Positions 1 to 6,043 of a DNA stretch of 14,181 bases are shown here, in pieces. Position 1 is the first letter of the stretch; every line of letters begins with the position of its first letter. Below the pieces are notes generated by a model, which was not told where the DNA came from, made no database searches, and saw nothing but the letters and a program-made list of their open reading frames with translations. The stretch spans positions 1-14,181 of the forward strand of contig JAJYWT010000129.1 of assembly GCA_021791345.1 (NCBI GenBank), written 5' to 3'. The stretch is from a bacterium. GTDB taxonomy: Bacteria > Chloroflexota > Dormibacteria > UBA8260 > Bog-877. A program made the position numbers and the translations under genes.

Positions 1-180
1 GCGCTCCGCCCCCCAGAAGCAGCCCATCCCAAAGACGGCCACCTCGACCCCCGCGGGGAAGGGCGGCAGCAGGGGATGCCCCAGGACCGGATGGGATCCC
101 GCCACCGGCATCGCCTCCTGGCGGCCTGGCAGGGCCTTCGACGGGGTCGGCAGCGAGGTGCGGTGAGTGGTCTCAAGCAT
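1..180 (-). CDS. msrA: Peptide methionine sulfoxide reductase MsrA, N-terminal part (runs off left edge)
   Basis: MsrA reduces methionine-S-sulfoxide in proteins and free methionine, repairing oxidative damage in the cytosol. The visible 60 residues hold the MsrA N-terminal extension, with an ALPGR..AMPVA stretch closely like the E. coli enzyme, followed by the catalytic motif [10 protein letters not shown]. The nucleophilic cysteine is residue 54; the resolving cysteines lie beyond the window. The ATG start at 180 is supported by a GGAGGG Shine-Dalgarno sequence 10 nt upstream. The gene follows the ABC permease on the same strand after a 63-bp gap holding a small hairpin, so it may be the last cistron of the phosphate-type operon or have its own promoter. 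The identification rests on clear motif recognition; the truncation is caused by the window edge only. Confidence 0.95.
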   Translation of the reverse strand, partial: MLETTHRTSLPTPSKALPGRQEAMPVAGSHPVLGHPLLPPFPAGVEVAVFGMGCFWGAER

Positions 181-190
181 ACGTTGCAAT

Positions 191-196
191 CCCTCC
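191..196 (-). promoter_or_regulatory. Ribosome binding site of msrA
   Basis: Read on the minus strand this is GGAGGG, 10 nt before the ATG at 180. It fixes the msrA start and is one of the few strong Shine-Dalgarno sequences in the window. Confidence 0.75.
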
Positions 197-218
197 ATCA
201 CTTAGGCCCTCACACTAT

Positions 219-233
219 CACCGCTCGGCGGTG
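219..233 (-). terminator. Small GC hairpin between ABC permease and msrA
   Basis: CACCGC and GCGGTG form a 6-bp stem around a 3-nt loop, 10 nt after the permease stop codon. No T-tract follows on the minus strand, so it is at best a weak or attenuating terminator. It could lower msrA expression relative to the upstream operon. Stem and loop are seen directly; the function is inferred. Confidence 0.25.
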
Positions 234-243
234 GCGGTCGGCG

Positions 244-1008
244 TCATTCCCAGTGGAACAGGCTGACCGCTGCGCCCACTGCGACCGCGGCCCAGGCCAG
301 GCAGAGCGCGAGCGGCACCGCCGGCAGGGCGTGTCCCTCCAGCACCGCTCGCAGGGAGGTGCTGAGGGCGGCTGCCGGGAGCACCCGCGCCAGCGGCTGG
401 ATCGCGCCGGGCAGCTGGCTGACCGGGATCGCGATCCCCCCCAGCACCAGGAACAGCAGGTAGAGCCCGTTGGCAGCTCCGAGGGTGAGCTCGGCCCGCA
501 GCGCCCCGGCCATCGTGAGCCCGATCGCGGCGAAGGTGAGGCTGCCCAGCAGCACAACCGCCGCGGCCAGCCACCAGCTGCCCCGGTCGTGCCAGTGGAA
601 GCCGAAGTGGGCGATGAGCAGCACCAGCACCACCTGGCCGACCTCCACCACCAGCACCGACCCCGCCTTGGCCACCACCAGCGTGCGCCGGGTGAGGGGA
701 GTCCCGCCGAGCCGCTTCAGAACCCGGTAGTAGCGCTGGTAGGCGGTGGAGATTCCCAGGGTCACCATCCCGGTCGACATCACGGCCAGGGTCAGGATCC
801 CGGGTACCAGAAAGTAGATGGGGGGCCCGTCCCGGGTTGGCAGGACCCGCAGGCCGGCGAAGAAGACCAGCAGCAAAACCGGCAGGATCAGGATCACCAG
901 CAGGTTCTCCGGCTGGCGCAGCAGCAGCAGCAGCTCCACCTGGAGCTGGGCTGCGAGCGCTCCCGGCCGGCGGGGGGTGCGCCGGGCGGCGGAGGTGGGC
1001 AGGCTCAC
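244..1008 (-). CDS. ABC-2 type exporter, membrane permease subunit
   Basis: This 254-residue protein is the membrane half of a DrrB/NatB-like ABC-2 exporter and pairs with the ATPase encoded just upstream. Six hydrophobic segments can be seen at about residues 33-52, 61-86, 118-137, 145-172, 176-199 and 227-251, the usual ABC-2 layout. The conserved cytoplasmic stretch YRVLKRLGGTPLTRR lies between segments 2 and 3. The GTG start at 1008 overlaps the ATPase stop by 4 nt (GTGA), and GAGGAG lies 8 nt upstream. The substrate cannot be read from sequence; family members move drugs, lipids, ions or polysaccharides. Co-transcription with a two-component system and PhoU suggests it is controlled by, or reports to, that system. 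A run of five CTG codons near the first membrane segment is ordinary leucine-rich coding. Confidence 0.9.
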   Translation of the reverse strand: MSLPTSAARRTPRRPGALAAQLQVELLLLLRQPENLLVILILPVLLLVFFAGLRVLPTRDGPPIYFLVPGILTLAVMSTGMVTLGISTAYQRYYRVLKRLGGTPLTRRTLVVAKAGSVLVVEVGQVVLVLLIAHFGFHWHDRGSWWLAAAVVLLGSLTFAAIGLTMAGALRAELTLGAANGLYLLFLVLGGIAIPVSQLPGAIQPLARVLPAAALSTSLRAVLEGHALPAVPLALCLAWAAVAVGAAVSLFHWE

Positions 1009-1943
1009 TCCCCCTGCTCCTCGGTCAGGCTGAGGAACACCTCTTCGAGGGACGACCGGCCGATCCTGATCTCGTTGAAGGTCAGGTCCCGGTCGGCGAG
1101 CCAGGCCGTGAGGGCGGCGGCGGCCCGCGCCGGCTGGGGGGTGGCCAGGTCGTATGCCGCCCGTCCGCGCTCGGTGACCTCCACCGCTCCCAAGTGCTCG
1201 GTCAGGGAGACCAGCAGCTCGGGCGCGAGCGGCGCGGGCAGCTCGAGGCGGAGCAGGTCAGGACCAGAGCCCCCTCGCAGGCGCTCCGGTGAGTCGCAGG
1301 CGATGAGGGATCCATCCTTGATGATGGCGACCCGGTCTGCCAGCCGCTCGGCCTCCTCCATCGAATGGGTGGTGAGGACGATCGTGACCCCGGCCGCCCG
1401 CTGCTCCTGCACGATCTCCCAGGTGAGCAGCCGGGCGCGCGGGTCCATGCCCGCGGTGGGCTCGTCCAGGAAGAGCACCCGGGGCCGACCGACCAGAGCC
1501 AGCGCCAAGGACAGCCTCTGCTTCTCGCCCCCCGACAGCTGGCGGAAGCGACGGTCGACCCGGTCGGCGAGCCCGACCCGCTCCAGCAGCGCCTCCCCGG
1601 GCGCGGGATCGCGGAAGTATGAGGAGAAGAGCCGGATGACCTCGCCGACCTTGATGGTGGGATAGATGCCTCCCTCCTGCAGCATCAGCCCCACCTGCTC
1701 CCGGACCGGCCCGGGCTCGCGGGAGGGGTCGTGCTGGAGGACCCGGATGGTGCCCCGGTCGGGGCGCCGGTAGCCCTCGATCATCTCGATGGTGGTGGTC
1801 TTGCCGGCTCCGTTGGGTCCCACCACCGCCACCAGCTCGCCCAGCCCGATCTCCAGGTCGAGGTCCAGAACCGCGGCCCGGCTGCCGTAGAACTTGGAGA
1901 CCCCGACCAGGGAGATCGCGGGCTCCGCCAGGGCCGGGCTCAC
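1005..1943 (-). CDS. ABC-2 type exporter, ATP-binding subunit
   Basis: The 312-residue ATPase powers the permease downstream. Motifs from GTG at 1943: Walker A GPNGAGKTT at 42-50, Q-loop Q89, signature LSGGEKQR at 136-143, Walker B VLFLDEPTAGMD at 156-167 with catalytic E161, and H-loop H193. The roughly 95-residue tail after the nucleotide-binding domain, ending in SSLEEVFLSLT, is typical of the NatA/DrrA/CcmA exporter class. An open frame continues upstream for about 260 codons, but that part is the regulator gene in another frame. GTG at 1943 is chosen because it overlaps the regulator stop as GTGA and has GGGGAGAG 9 nt upstream. It sits in the kinase-PhoU-regulator operon, so expression is probably co-regulated with it. 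Confidence 0.93.
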   Translation of the reverse strand: MSPALAEPAISLVGVSKFYGSRAAVLDLDLEIGLGELVAVVGPNGAGKTTTIEMIEGYRRPDRGTIRVLQHDPSREPGPVREQVGLMLQEGGIYPTIKVGEVIRLFSSYFRDPAPGEALLERVGLADRVDRRFRQLSGGEKQRLSLALALVGRPRVLFLDEPTAGMDPRARLLTWEIVQEQRAAGVTIVLTTHSMEEAERLADRVAIIKDGSLIACDSPERLRGGSGPDLLRLELPAPLAPELLVSLTEHLGAVEVTERGRAAYDLATPQPARAAAALTAWLADRDLTFNEIRIGRSSLEEVFLSLTEEQGE

Positions 1944-2680
1944 CGCTGCAGGCTCTCCCCCGGGGCGAGGTCCACCCGGTAGCCGACTCCGAACACGGTG
2001 TTGATGCGAAAGGGCAGGCTGGGGAAGGCCTCGAACTTCTCCCTGATCCATCGGATGTGGACCGCCACCGTCTTGCTGTCGCCGTGGAAGTCGGTGCCCC
2101 ACACCGCGCGCAGAAGCGCCTCGCGGCTGTGTACGCGTCCGTGGTGGGTGAGCAGGTAGAAGAGCAGGCTGAACTCCTTCGGGCTCATCCTCACCTCCTG
2201 CTGGTCCACCACCACCCGCCGCGACCTCGCGTCCGCGGTGAAGTTGCCGACTTTGATCAGTTCGCCGGTGGAGGCCGCCTGGGAGGTGCGCTCGGAGCGC
2301 CGTAGCAGGGCCGCCACCCGGGCCATGAACTCCTTGATCCCAAAGGGCTTGGTCATGTAGTCGTCGGCGCCAAGGCCGAGCCCGGCCACCTTGTCGCTCT
2401 CGGCGCCGCGGGCGGTCAGCATCAGGATGGGGACGTCTGACTCCTGGCGAATCGCTCGACACACCTCCTCGCCGGAGAGCTCGGGAAGCATCAAATCGAG
2501 CACGACCAGGTCGGGGCTGCGGGAGCGCGCGAGCTCGAGTCCGGCGGTGCCGGAGCTCGCCTCCGAGACCACATAGCCCTGGGCCGCCAGGTTGTAGCGC
2601 AGAGTCATGCGCACCGCCTCCTCGTCCTCCACGAGCAGCACGCGCCTGCCCTTGCCCTGATCCGCCGCCTCCGCGCTCAA
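1940..2680 (-). CDS. OmpR/PhoB-family response regulator (PhoB/PhoP/RegX3-like)
   Basis: This DNA-binding response regulator is the likely partner of the histidine kinase two genes upstream. The receiver domain shows the acidic pair E18-D19, phospho-acceptor D62 in VLDLMLP, switch T89 in MLTARG and K111 in TKPF. A C-terminal OmpR-type winged helix follows (about residues 150-240), with RMSPKEFSLL, VHSREALL, VHIRWIREKFE and the wing end VFGVGYR. I place the start at TTG 2680, where TTGA overlaps the phoU stop, giving 246 residues and 13 residues before the VLLVEDE strand. A longer reading to 2803 would run through phoU in another frame and has no family match. Its position next to phoU suggests a phosphate-response role; the DNA target is unknown. 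A GTG at residue 14 is a possible later start but would trim the first strand. Confidence 0.92.
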   Translation of the reverse strand: MSAEAADQGKGRRVLLVEDEEAVRMTLRYNLAAQGYVVSEASSGTAGLELARSRSPDLVVLDLMLPELSGEEVCRAIRQESDVPILMLTARGAESDKVAGLGLGADDYMTKPFGIKEFMARVAALLRRSERTSQAASTGELIKVGNFTADARSRRVVVDQQEVRMSPKEFSLLFYLLTHHGRVHSREALLRAVWGTDFHGDSKTVAVHIRWIREKFEAFPSLPFRINTVFGVGYRVDLAPGESLQR

Positions 2681-3342
2681 CCGAGCTCGACCAGCCGGCC
2701 GGTCTCCAAAAAGACCACATCCTCGGCGATGTTGGTGACGCGGTCGGCGATCCGCTCCAGGTTGTGGGCGATGAACAGCAGGTTGGTGGCGGGATAGGCC
2801 CACTCCGGATGCTCGCGCATGGTCTCCACCATGTCGTCGAAGACCCGGTGATAGATGCGGTCGATGCGGTCGTCGCGGGCGGCGATGTCCTGGGCGCGCC
2901 GCACGTCGGTGGCGGTGATCGTCTGCATGATGTCCCGCACCTGCTCCTCCACGTAGCGCCCGAGGCGGATCACCGCGTCCATCCGGGGGCGCGAGGAGAG
3001 CTCGATCAGGGGCAGCGCGTAGCGGGCGCAGCTCTTGGCGTGGTCCCCCATCCGCTCCAGCTCGGAGGCGATCAGCAGCAGGCCGAAGATGGCGTGTAGG
3101 TCCTGGCCGGCAGGGTGGCGGTCCTCCAGGAGCTGGATGCCCCGCTCCCGCTCCAGCCGGTGGCGCTCGTTGATCTCCAGGTCGCGCGCGACCACACCGC
3201 GGAGGCGGTCGCCATCGCGCTCCTCGAGGCCTCCCATGGCGCCGGCGACCCCTTCGGCGACCAGCTCTCCCAGCAGGCGCACCCCGTCACGGCGAGCCGC
3301 CAGCTGCGCCGCCAGCTCCGGCCTTCTCGCCACGCTTGCCAT
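2677..3342 (-). CDS. phoU: Phosphate signalling protein PhoU
   Basis: PhoU is a cytosolic, metal-binding helical protein that, in studied systems, holds the PhoR kinase in check when phosphate is plentiful and also affects polyphosphate and Pst activity. The 221 residues match the family length and show the two-fold repeat of three-helix bundles. The signature in repeat 1 is SELERMGDHAKS with D100, and in repeat 2 NLERIADRVTNIAED with D200. In repeat 2 the usual histidine after the aspartate is arginine. It lies between the kinase gene (23-bp gap) and the regulator gene (TTGA overlap), an unusual intercalation, and no pst genes are nearby. A TAAGAT motif 6 nt before the ATG could be an internal leaderless promoter; only a weak GAGAG stands as a Shine-Dalgarno sequence. 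Confidence 0.95.
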   Translation of the reverse strand: MASVARRPELAAQLAARRDGVRLLGELVAEGVAGAMGGLEERDGDRLRGVVARDLEINERHRLERERGIQLLEDRHPAGQDLHAIFGLLLIASELERMGDHAKSCARYALPLIELSSRPRMDAVIRLGRYVEEQVRDIMQTITATDVRRAQDIAARDDRIDRIYHRVFDDMVETMREHPEWAYPATNLLFIAHNLERIADRVTNIAEDVVFLETGRLVELG

Positions 3343-3348
3343 CTCTCG

Positions 3349-3354
3349 ATCTTA
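3349..3354 (-). promoter_or_regulatory. Candidate -10 element for phoU (leaderless spacing)
   Basis: TAAGAT on the minus strand ends 6 nt before the phoU ATG, inside the 23-bp kinase-phoU gap. This TANNNT spacing puts the transcription start at or next to the start codon. It would let phoU, the regulator and the exporter be transcribed separately from the kinase. No -35 is evident, and the upstream part would lie in the kinase gene. Confidence 0.4.
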
Positions 3355-3365
3355 GATGAGCCGCG

Positions 3366-4445
3366 TCAACGGGGCGGATCTGGAGGACAGAGCTGGATGC
3401 GGACCTCGGTGCCGGCACCTGGGCGGCTCGTCACCTCGATCCGCCCACCCTGCAGCTCCACCGCCTGACGGGCGATCGCCAGCCCCAGCCCGCTGCCCGA
3501 ACCCGAGCGGGCGCGGTCGCCCGTGTAGAAGCGGTCGAAGATGCGGGGCAGGGCCGCGGCGGGGATGCCGCTGCCGGTGTCGCGCACCGCCACCGTCGGA
3601 CAGGCGCCCACCATCTCCACGGTGACCGTGATCTCGCCCTCCTCGCCGGTGAACTTGATCGCGTTGTCGAGCACGTTGGACAGCGCCCGTTCCAGGCGCT
3701 CCGGGTCGGCGCGGGCCAGGATCGCCTCCCCCTGGCAGCGGAGGGTCAGCCGGCGGTCCCGGGCCTGGGGGCCCAGCCCCACGCAGACTCGCCGGGCGAG
3801 CTCCAGGAGGTCCACCGTCTGCAGGTTGGCACGCTCGGCCCCCGCCTCCAGCCGGGCCAGGTCCAGGATCCCCGACACCAGGGAGTGCAGGTGCTCCGCC
3901 TCGGCGGCGATCCGGGCGGCGAACTCCTGGGTGGCCTCGGGGTCACCGCGAGCCTCTCCGTTCAGGGTCTCGGCGAGCAGGGTGAGGCTGGCCAGCGGGG
4001 TGCGCAGGTCATGGGACAGGTTCGCCAGCAGCTCCTGATGGGCGCGGCTCAGCCGGCGCTCGTGGGTGACGTCGCTCAGGATCAGGAGCACGGTCGGGGA
4101 GGGCCCGGAGCGGATCGGGGCCGCCACCGCACGCAACACCCTGCGCCAGCCGTCATGGCTTATCTCCGAGCGCTGGATCTGCCTCTGTTCGAAGGCCAGC
4201 CCCACCAGCTCCGCCGCCCGAGGGTCGTCGACCACCAGTCCCAGGGGGGTGCCTGGCTCCAGCGCCGGGACGGCCGGATCTCCCGAGGGGTCGCTCCGCG
4301 CCAACAGCTCGGCGGCGTTGGGGCTCGACCAGAGCAGGCGGCGCCCGCTGTCCAGCAGGAGCCCGGCATCGGTACCCAGCCGCACCATCGCGGCCAGCAC
4401 CTCCGATCGAAGGCGCTGAGGCCCGGTCGGCTCTCGTCCGGTCAT
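3366..4445 (-). CDS. PAS-domain sensor histidine kinase (PhoR/SenX3-like), soluble
   Basis: The protein has 359 residues from ATG 4445. A PAS-like sensor fold (about 20-125) is followed by the HisKA dimerisation helix NLSHDLRTP with phospho-acceptor H145, then the HATPase_c domain. That domain has N261 in NVLDNAIKF, the G1 box VRDTGSGIP, the F box IFDRFYTGD and the G2 box GSGLGLAIA. No membrane segment is present, so unlike most PhoR proteins it should be cytosolic and sense an internal signal or a partner such as PhoU. The ATG overlaps the stop of the phosphatase gene (ATGA); a GTG 9 nt further upstream is possible but less likely. It probably phosphorylates the regulator downstream of phoU. 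The phosphate role rests on context, the kinase identity on motifs. Confidence 0.93.
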   Translation of the reverse strand: MTGREPTGPQRLRSEVLAAMVRLGTDAGLLLDSGRRLLWSSPNAAELLARSDPSGDPAVPALEPGTPLGLVVDDPRAAELVGLAFEQRQIQRSEISHDGWRRVLRAVAAPIRSGPSPTVLLILSDVTHERRLSRAHQELLANLSHDLRTPLASLTLLAETLNGEARGDPEATQEFAARIAAEAEHLHSLVSGILDLARLEAGAERANLQTVDLLELARRVCVGLGPQARDRRLTLRCQGEAILARADPERLERALSNVLDNAIKFTGEEGEITVTVEMVGACPTVAVRDTGSGIPAAALPRIFDRFYTGDRARSGSGSGLGLAIARQAVELQGGRIEVTSRPGAGTEVRIQLCPPDPPR

Positions 4446-4948
4446 CGGGACCACCGGCCGGTTCTGGGGTTGAGTACCCCCGCAAACTCGACTGCCACCA
4501 GCTCTCGTCGGGAGTTGAGGTCGAACCGCCAGACACCTCCCTTGGGGCAGCGTTCGACCGGGCTGCCCGTGGCCCAGGTCAGGACGGGCACCAGAATGTT
4601 GCCGTGGGTGCAGGCGGCGGCGGCCCGGGTGGTCCCGGGCAGGCAGATGGCGGTCAGCTCCTGGAGCCAGCGGCCGGCGGCCGCGACGCTCTCGGGCTCG
4701 TTGCTCTCGAAGAGGAAGGGGAGCTCCTCCACCACGAGCCCGCGTCCGTGGGCGGCGGGCAGCAGGGTGTCGGCGCAGCGCACGGTGGGGCTGGCCAAGA
4801 AGCGCACGATCGGAGAGTCTTCCAGCACCGCCACGATCGCCAGCGCCTGCCGCCAGCCGGACTCGGTCAGGGGCCGACCGCGGTCGCTGCCGGACCAGGC
4901 GCTGCGGTCCATCGCCACCCCATGGCGCACCAGGTGCAAGGTGGGCAC
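4442..4948 (-). CDS. SixA-like histidine phosphatase superfamily protein
   Basis: This 168-residue protein of the RHG branch has catalytic H9 in LVRHG near the N-terminus, DRGRPLTESGWRQA (the SixA-type D..RPLT..G..QA pattern), the arginine motif SPTVRCADT, and the second histidine H115 in CTHG, followed by PKGGVW. SixA enzymes remove phosphate from phosphohistidine. The same fold also forms the C-terminal half of mycobacterial MutT1, whose SP..RC..T and PKG..W motifs look similar, so a nucleotide or other phosphate-ester substrate is possible. It is too short for phosphoglycerate mutase. The GTG start at 4948 is chosen because LHLVRHG normally begins the protein and TATACT lies 8 nt upstream; longer frames run into the divergent ppx gene. 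It heads the operon and overlaps the kinase gene by 4 nt. Confidence 0.87.
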   Translation of the reverse strand: MPTLHLVRHGVAMDRSAWSGSDRGRPLTESGWRQALAIVAVLEDSPIVRFLASPTVRCADTLLPAAHGRGLVVEELPFLFESNEPESVAAAGRWLQELTAICLPGTTRAAAACTHGNILVPVLTWATGSPVERCPKGGVWRFDLNSRRELVAVEFAGVLNPRTGRWSR

Positions 4949-4956
4949 TGACGCGA

Positions 4957-4962
4957 AGTATA
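4957..4962 (-). promoter_or_regulatory. -10 element of the phosphatase-kinase-phoU-regulator-exporter operon
   Basis: TATACT on the minus strand ends 8 nt before the GTG at 4948, and no Shine-Dalgarno sequence is visible. Transcription would start at about the GTG, a leaderless mRNA. No convincing -35 hexamer is seen 16-18 nt further upstream. Confidence 0.55.
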
Positions 4963-4990
4963 GGTGGGAGGCCCAGCTCCCGAGCGTCGC

Positions 4991-5000
4991 GGGACGTCCC
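4991..5000. promoter_or_regulatory. Perfect 10-bp palindrome in the divergent promoter region
   Basis: GGGACGTCCC is self-complementary and lies between the two divergent -10 candidates (4957-4962 minus, 5025-5030 plus). The placement would suit a dimeric repressor or activator acting on both transcription units. The palindrome is seen directly; the operator role is inferred, and short GC-rich palindromes also arise by chance. Confidence 0.3.
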
Positions 5001-5024
5001 CTCCGCGGTGGCGAAGAACGAAGG

Positions 5025-5030
5025 TACGAT
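5025..5030 (+). promoter_or_regulatory. Candidate -10 element of the ppx-CHAD operon
   Basis: TACGAT lies 38 nt before the ppx ATG and exactly 6 nt before a GTG at 5037. Transcription starting near 5037 would give a 32-nt leader or a leaderless micro-ORF. No -35 consensus is visible. Confidence 0.4.
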
Positions 5031-5036
5031 GTGTTC

Positions 5037-5072
5037 GTGAGCGCTAGCCGTCCGTGTGCCGTGGCGCCATGA
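5037..5072 (+). CDS. Possible 11-codon upstream ORF overlapping the ppx start
   Basis: GTG at 5037 opens a tiny frame encoding VSASRPCAVAP. Its TGA (5070-5072) overlaps the ppx ATG as ATGA. With TACGAT 6 nt upstream it has the same leaderless geometry as other starts here, and it could deliver ribosomes to ppx, which lacks a clear Shine-Dalgarno sequence. No homology can be claimed for so short a peptide; it may simply be leader sequence. Confidence 0.25.
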   Translation: MSASRPCAVAP

Positions 5073-6043
5073 CCAGCGCGGCGCGCCTGGCCGCCATCGA
5101 CGTTGGCAGCAACACCATCCACCTCCTGCTGGCGAGCTGCCGGCCCGGTCGGCTCCCCCGCCAGCTGTTCCGTCGCCGCGAGTTCGTCCAGCTGGGACTG
5201 GATGTGGCCGCCACCGGCGAGATCGGGCCGGAGCGCCTGGAGCTGGCAGCGACCACCCTGTCGGGGCAGGTGGCCGAGGCCCGGCGACGGGGGGCAGGGC
5301 AACTAGCGGTCGGCGCGACCCAGGCCCTGCGCGCGGCCCGCAATGGCGAGGAGGTCGCCTTCGTGCTGGCGCAGCGCGCCGGCCTCACCGAGGTGGTGGT
5401 GCTGCCGGCGCCCGAGGAGGCGCAGCTCGCATTTACCGGCGCCACCATGGCGGTCCCTCGAGGCACCCTGACTCTGCTGCTGGACATCGGCGGAGCGTCC
5501 ACCCAGGTCGCGCTGGGTCCCGCCGGTGGGGTCTGCTCAGACCACTCCCTGCCGCTCGGGTCGGGATCGATCGCGTCCCTCGCCGCCGGTGATCCGCCGG
5601 GTCCCGAGGAGTGGCGGGCGATGCAGCGCCGGGTCAACGAGCTCATCCCCGACCTCGTGCCCCCGCCCCCCGGTACCCTGGCGCTGGGAACTGGTGGCAC
5701 CATAACCAACCTGCCTCGCCTGATCGGGAGGCCGAAAGGGTCGTGGCTGCGGCTGCGGGAGGTGGAGGAGGTGATCGAGATCTTCCGCGAACGCTCGGTG
5801 CTCGAGGTGGCCCTCAAGTCGGGAGTGGACCTCGAGCGGGTCAGGCTCTGCCGGGGCGGCGCGCTGATCCTCGCCCACCTCATGGATCTGCTCGGGCTGG
5901 ACCGGATCCGCTGCTCGGAGCGAGGTCTGAGGGACGGGATGGTGACCGGCGTGCTGGAGCGCGGCGAGGACTGGTGGCGACCACTGGCCAGTTCCGAGCT
6001 GCTCTGCCCGGACGCACCGGAGGCGGCCCTTGTCAGCCCCTGA
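5069..6043 (+). CDS. Ppx/GppA-family phosphatase (short form, altered active-site loop)
   Basis: This 324-residue protein has the two-lobed actin-like fold of exopolyphosphatase/pppGpp phosphatases, without the C-terminal HD domain, like the short mycobacterial PPX1. Motifs are phosphate loop AAIDVGSNT with D11, E116-E117 in the PAPEEAQ segment (the catalytic glutamate region), DIGGASTQ at 139-146, and GTGGTITNL. The family consensus for the third motif is DIGGGSTE. Here the third glycine is alanine (143) and the terminal glutamate, a metal- or phosphate-site residue in described structures, is glutamine (146). Activity may therefore be altered. The ATG at 5069 is the first good start; a GTG at 5054 in the same frame adds five residues. 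Its 3' end overlaps the CHAD gene by 14 nt. Exopolyphosphatase and (p)ppGpp roles cannot be separated from sequence. Confidence 0.9.
   Translation: MTSAARLAAIDVGSNTIHLLLASCRPGRLPRQLFRRREFVQLGLDVAATGEIGPERLELAATTLSGQVAEARRRGAGQLAVGATQALRAARNGEEVAFVLAQRAGLTEVVVLPAPEEAQLAFTGATMAVPRGTLTLLLDIGGASTQVALGPAGGVCSDHSLPLGSGSIASLAAGDPPGPEEWRAMQRRVNELIPDLVPPPPGTLALGTGGTITNLPRLIGRPKGSWLRLREVEEVIEIFRERSVLEVALKSGVDLERVRLCRGGALILAHLMDLLGLDRIRCSERGLRDGMVTGVLERGEDWWRPLASSELLCPDAPEAALVSP
6019..6023 (+). promoter_or_regulatory. Ribosome binding site deciding the CHAD gene TTG start
   Basis: GGAGG lies 6 nt before the TTG at 6030, inside the end of ppx. The ideal spacing supports TTG as the start; the next in-frame starts would cut into the helical domain. 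Confidence 0.7.

Noticed and set aside
919..933. Run of five CAG triplets
   Set aside because: On the coding strand it is CTG repeated within a leucine-rich segment just before the first membrane helix of the permease. This is ordinary codon bias, not a functional repeat.
76..1665. 529-codon plus-strand frame opposite msrA and the ABC genes
   Set aside because: Its translation is Arg/Gln/Ser-rich and motif-free, while the opposite strand encodes clear ABC exporter motifs.
1005..2720. Apparent 571-residue fusion ahead of the ABC ATPase
   Set aside because: The first 259 or so residues are the response-regulator gene read in another frame. The true ATPase start is the GTG at 1943 with its GTGA overlap.
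5008..5040. Possible PHO box in the divergent promoter (CTTCGTT/CTTCGCC repeat on the minus strand)
   Set aside because: A 7-bp near-repeat is present but it matches neither the enterobacterial PhoB box nor the actinobacterial GTTCA-type PhoP box well enough to call.
4949..5302. N-terminal extension of the histidine phosphatase to 5302
   Set aside because: The extension has no family match, overlaps the divergent ppx gene and crosses the promoter region. LVRHG normally lies at the very N-terminus.
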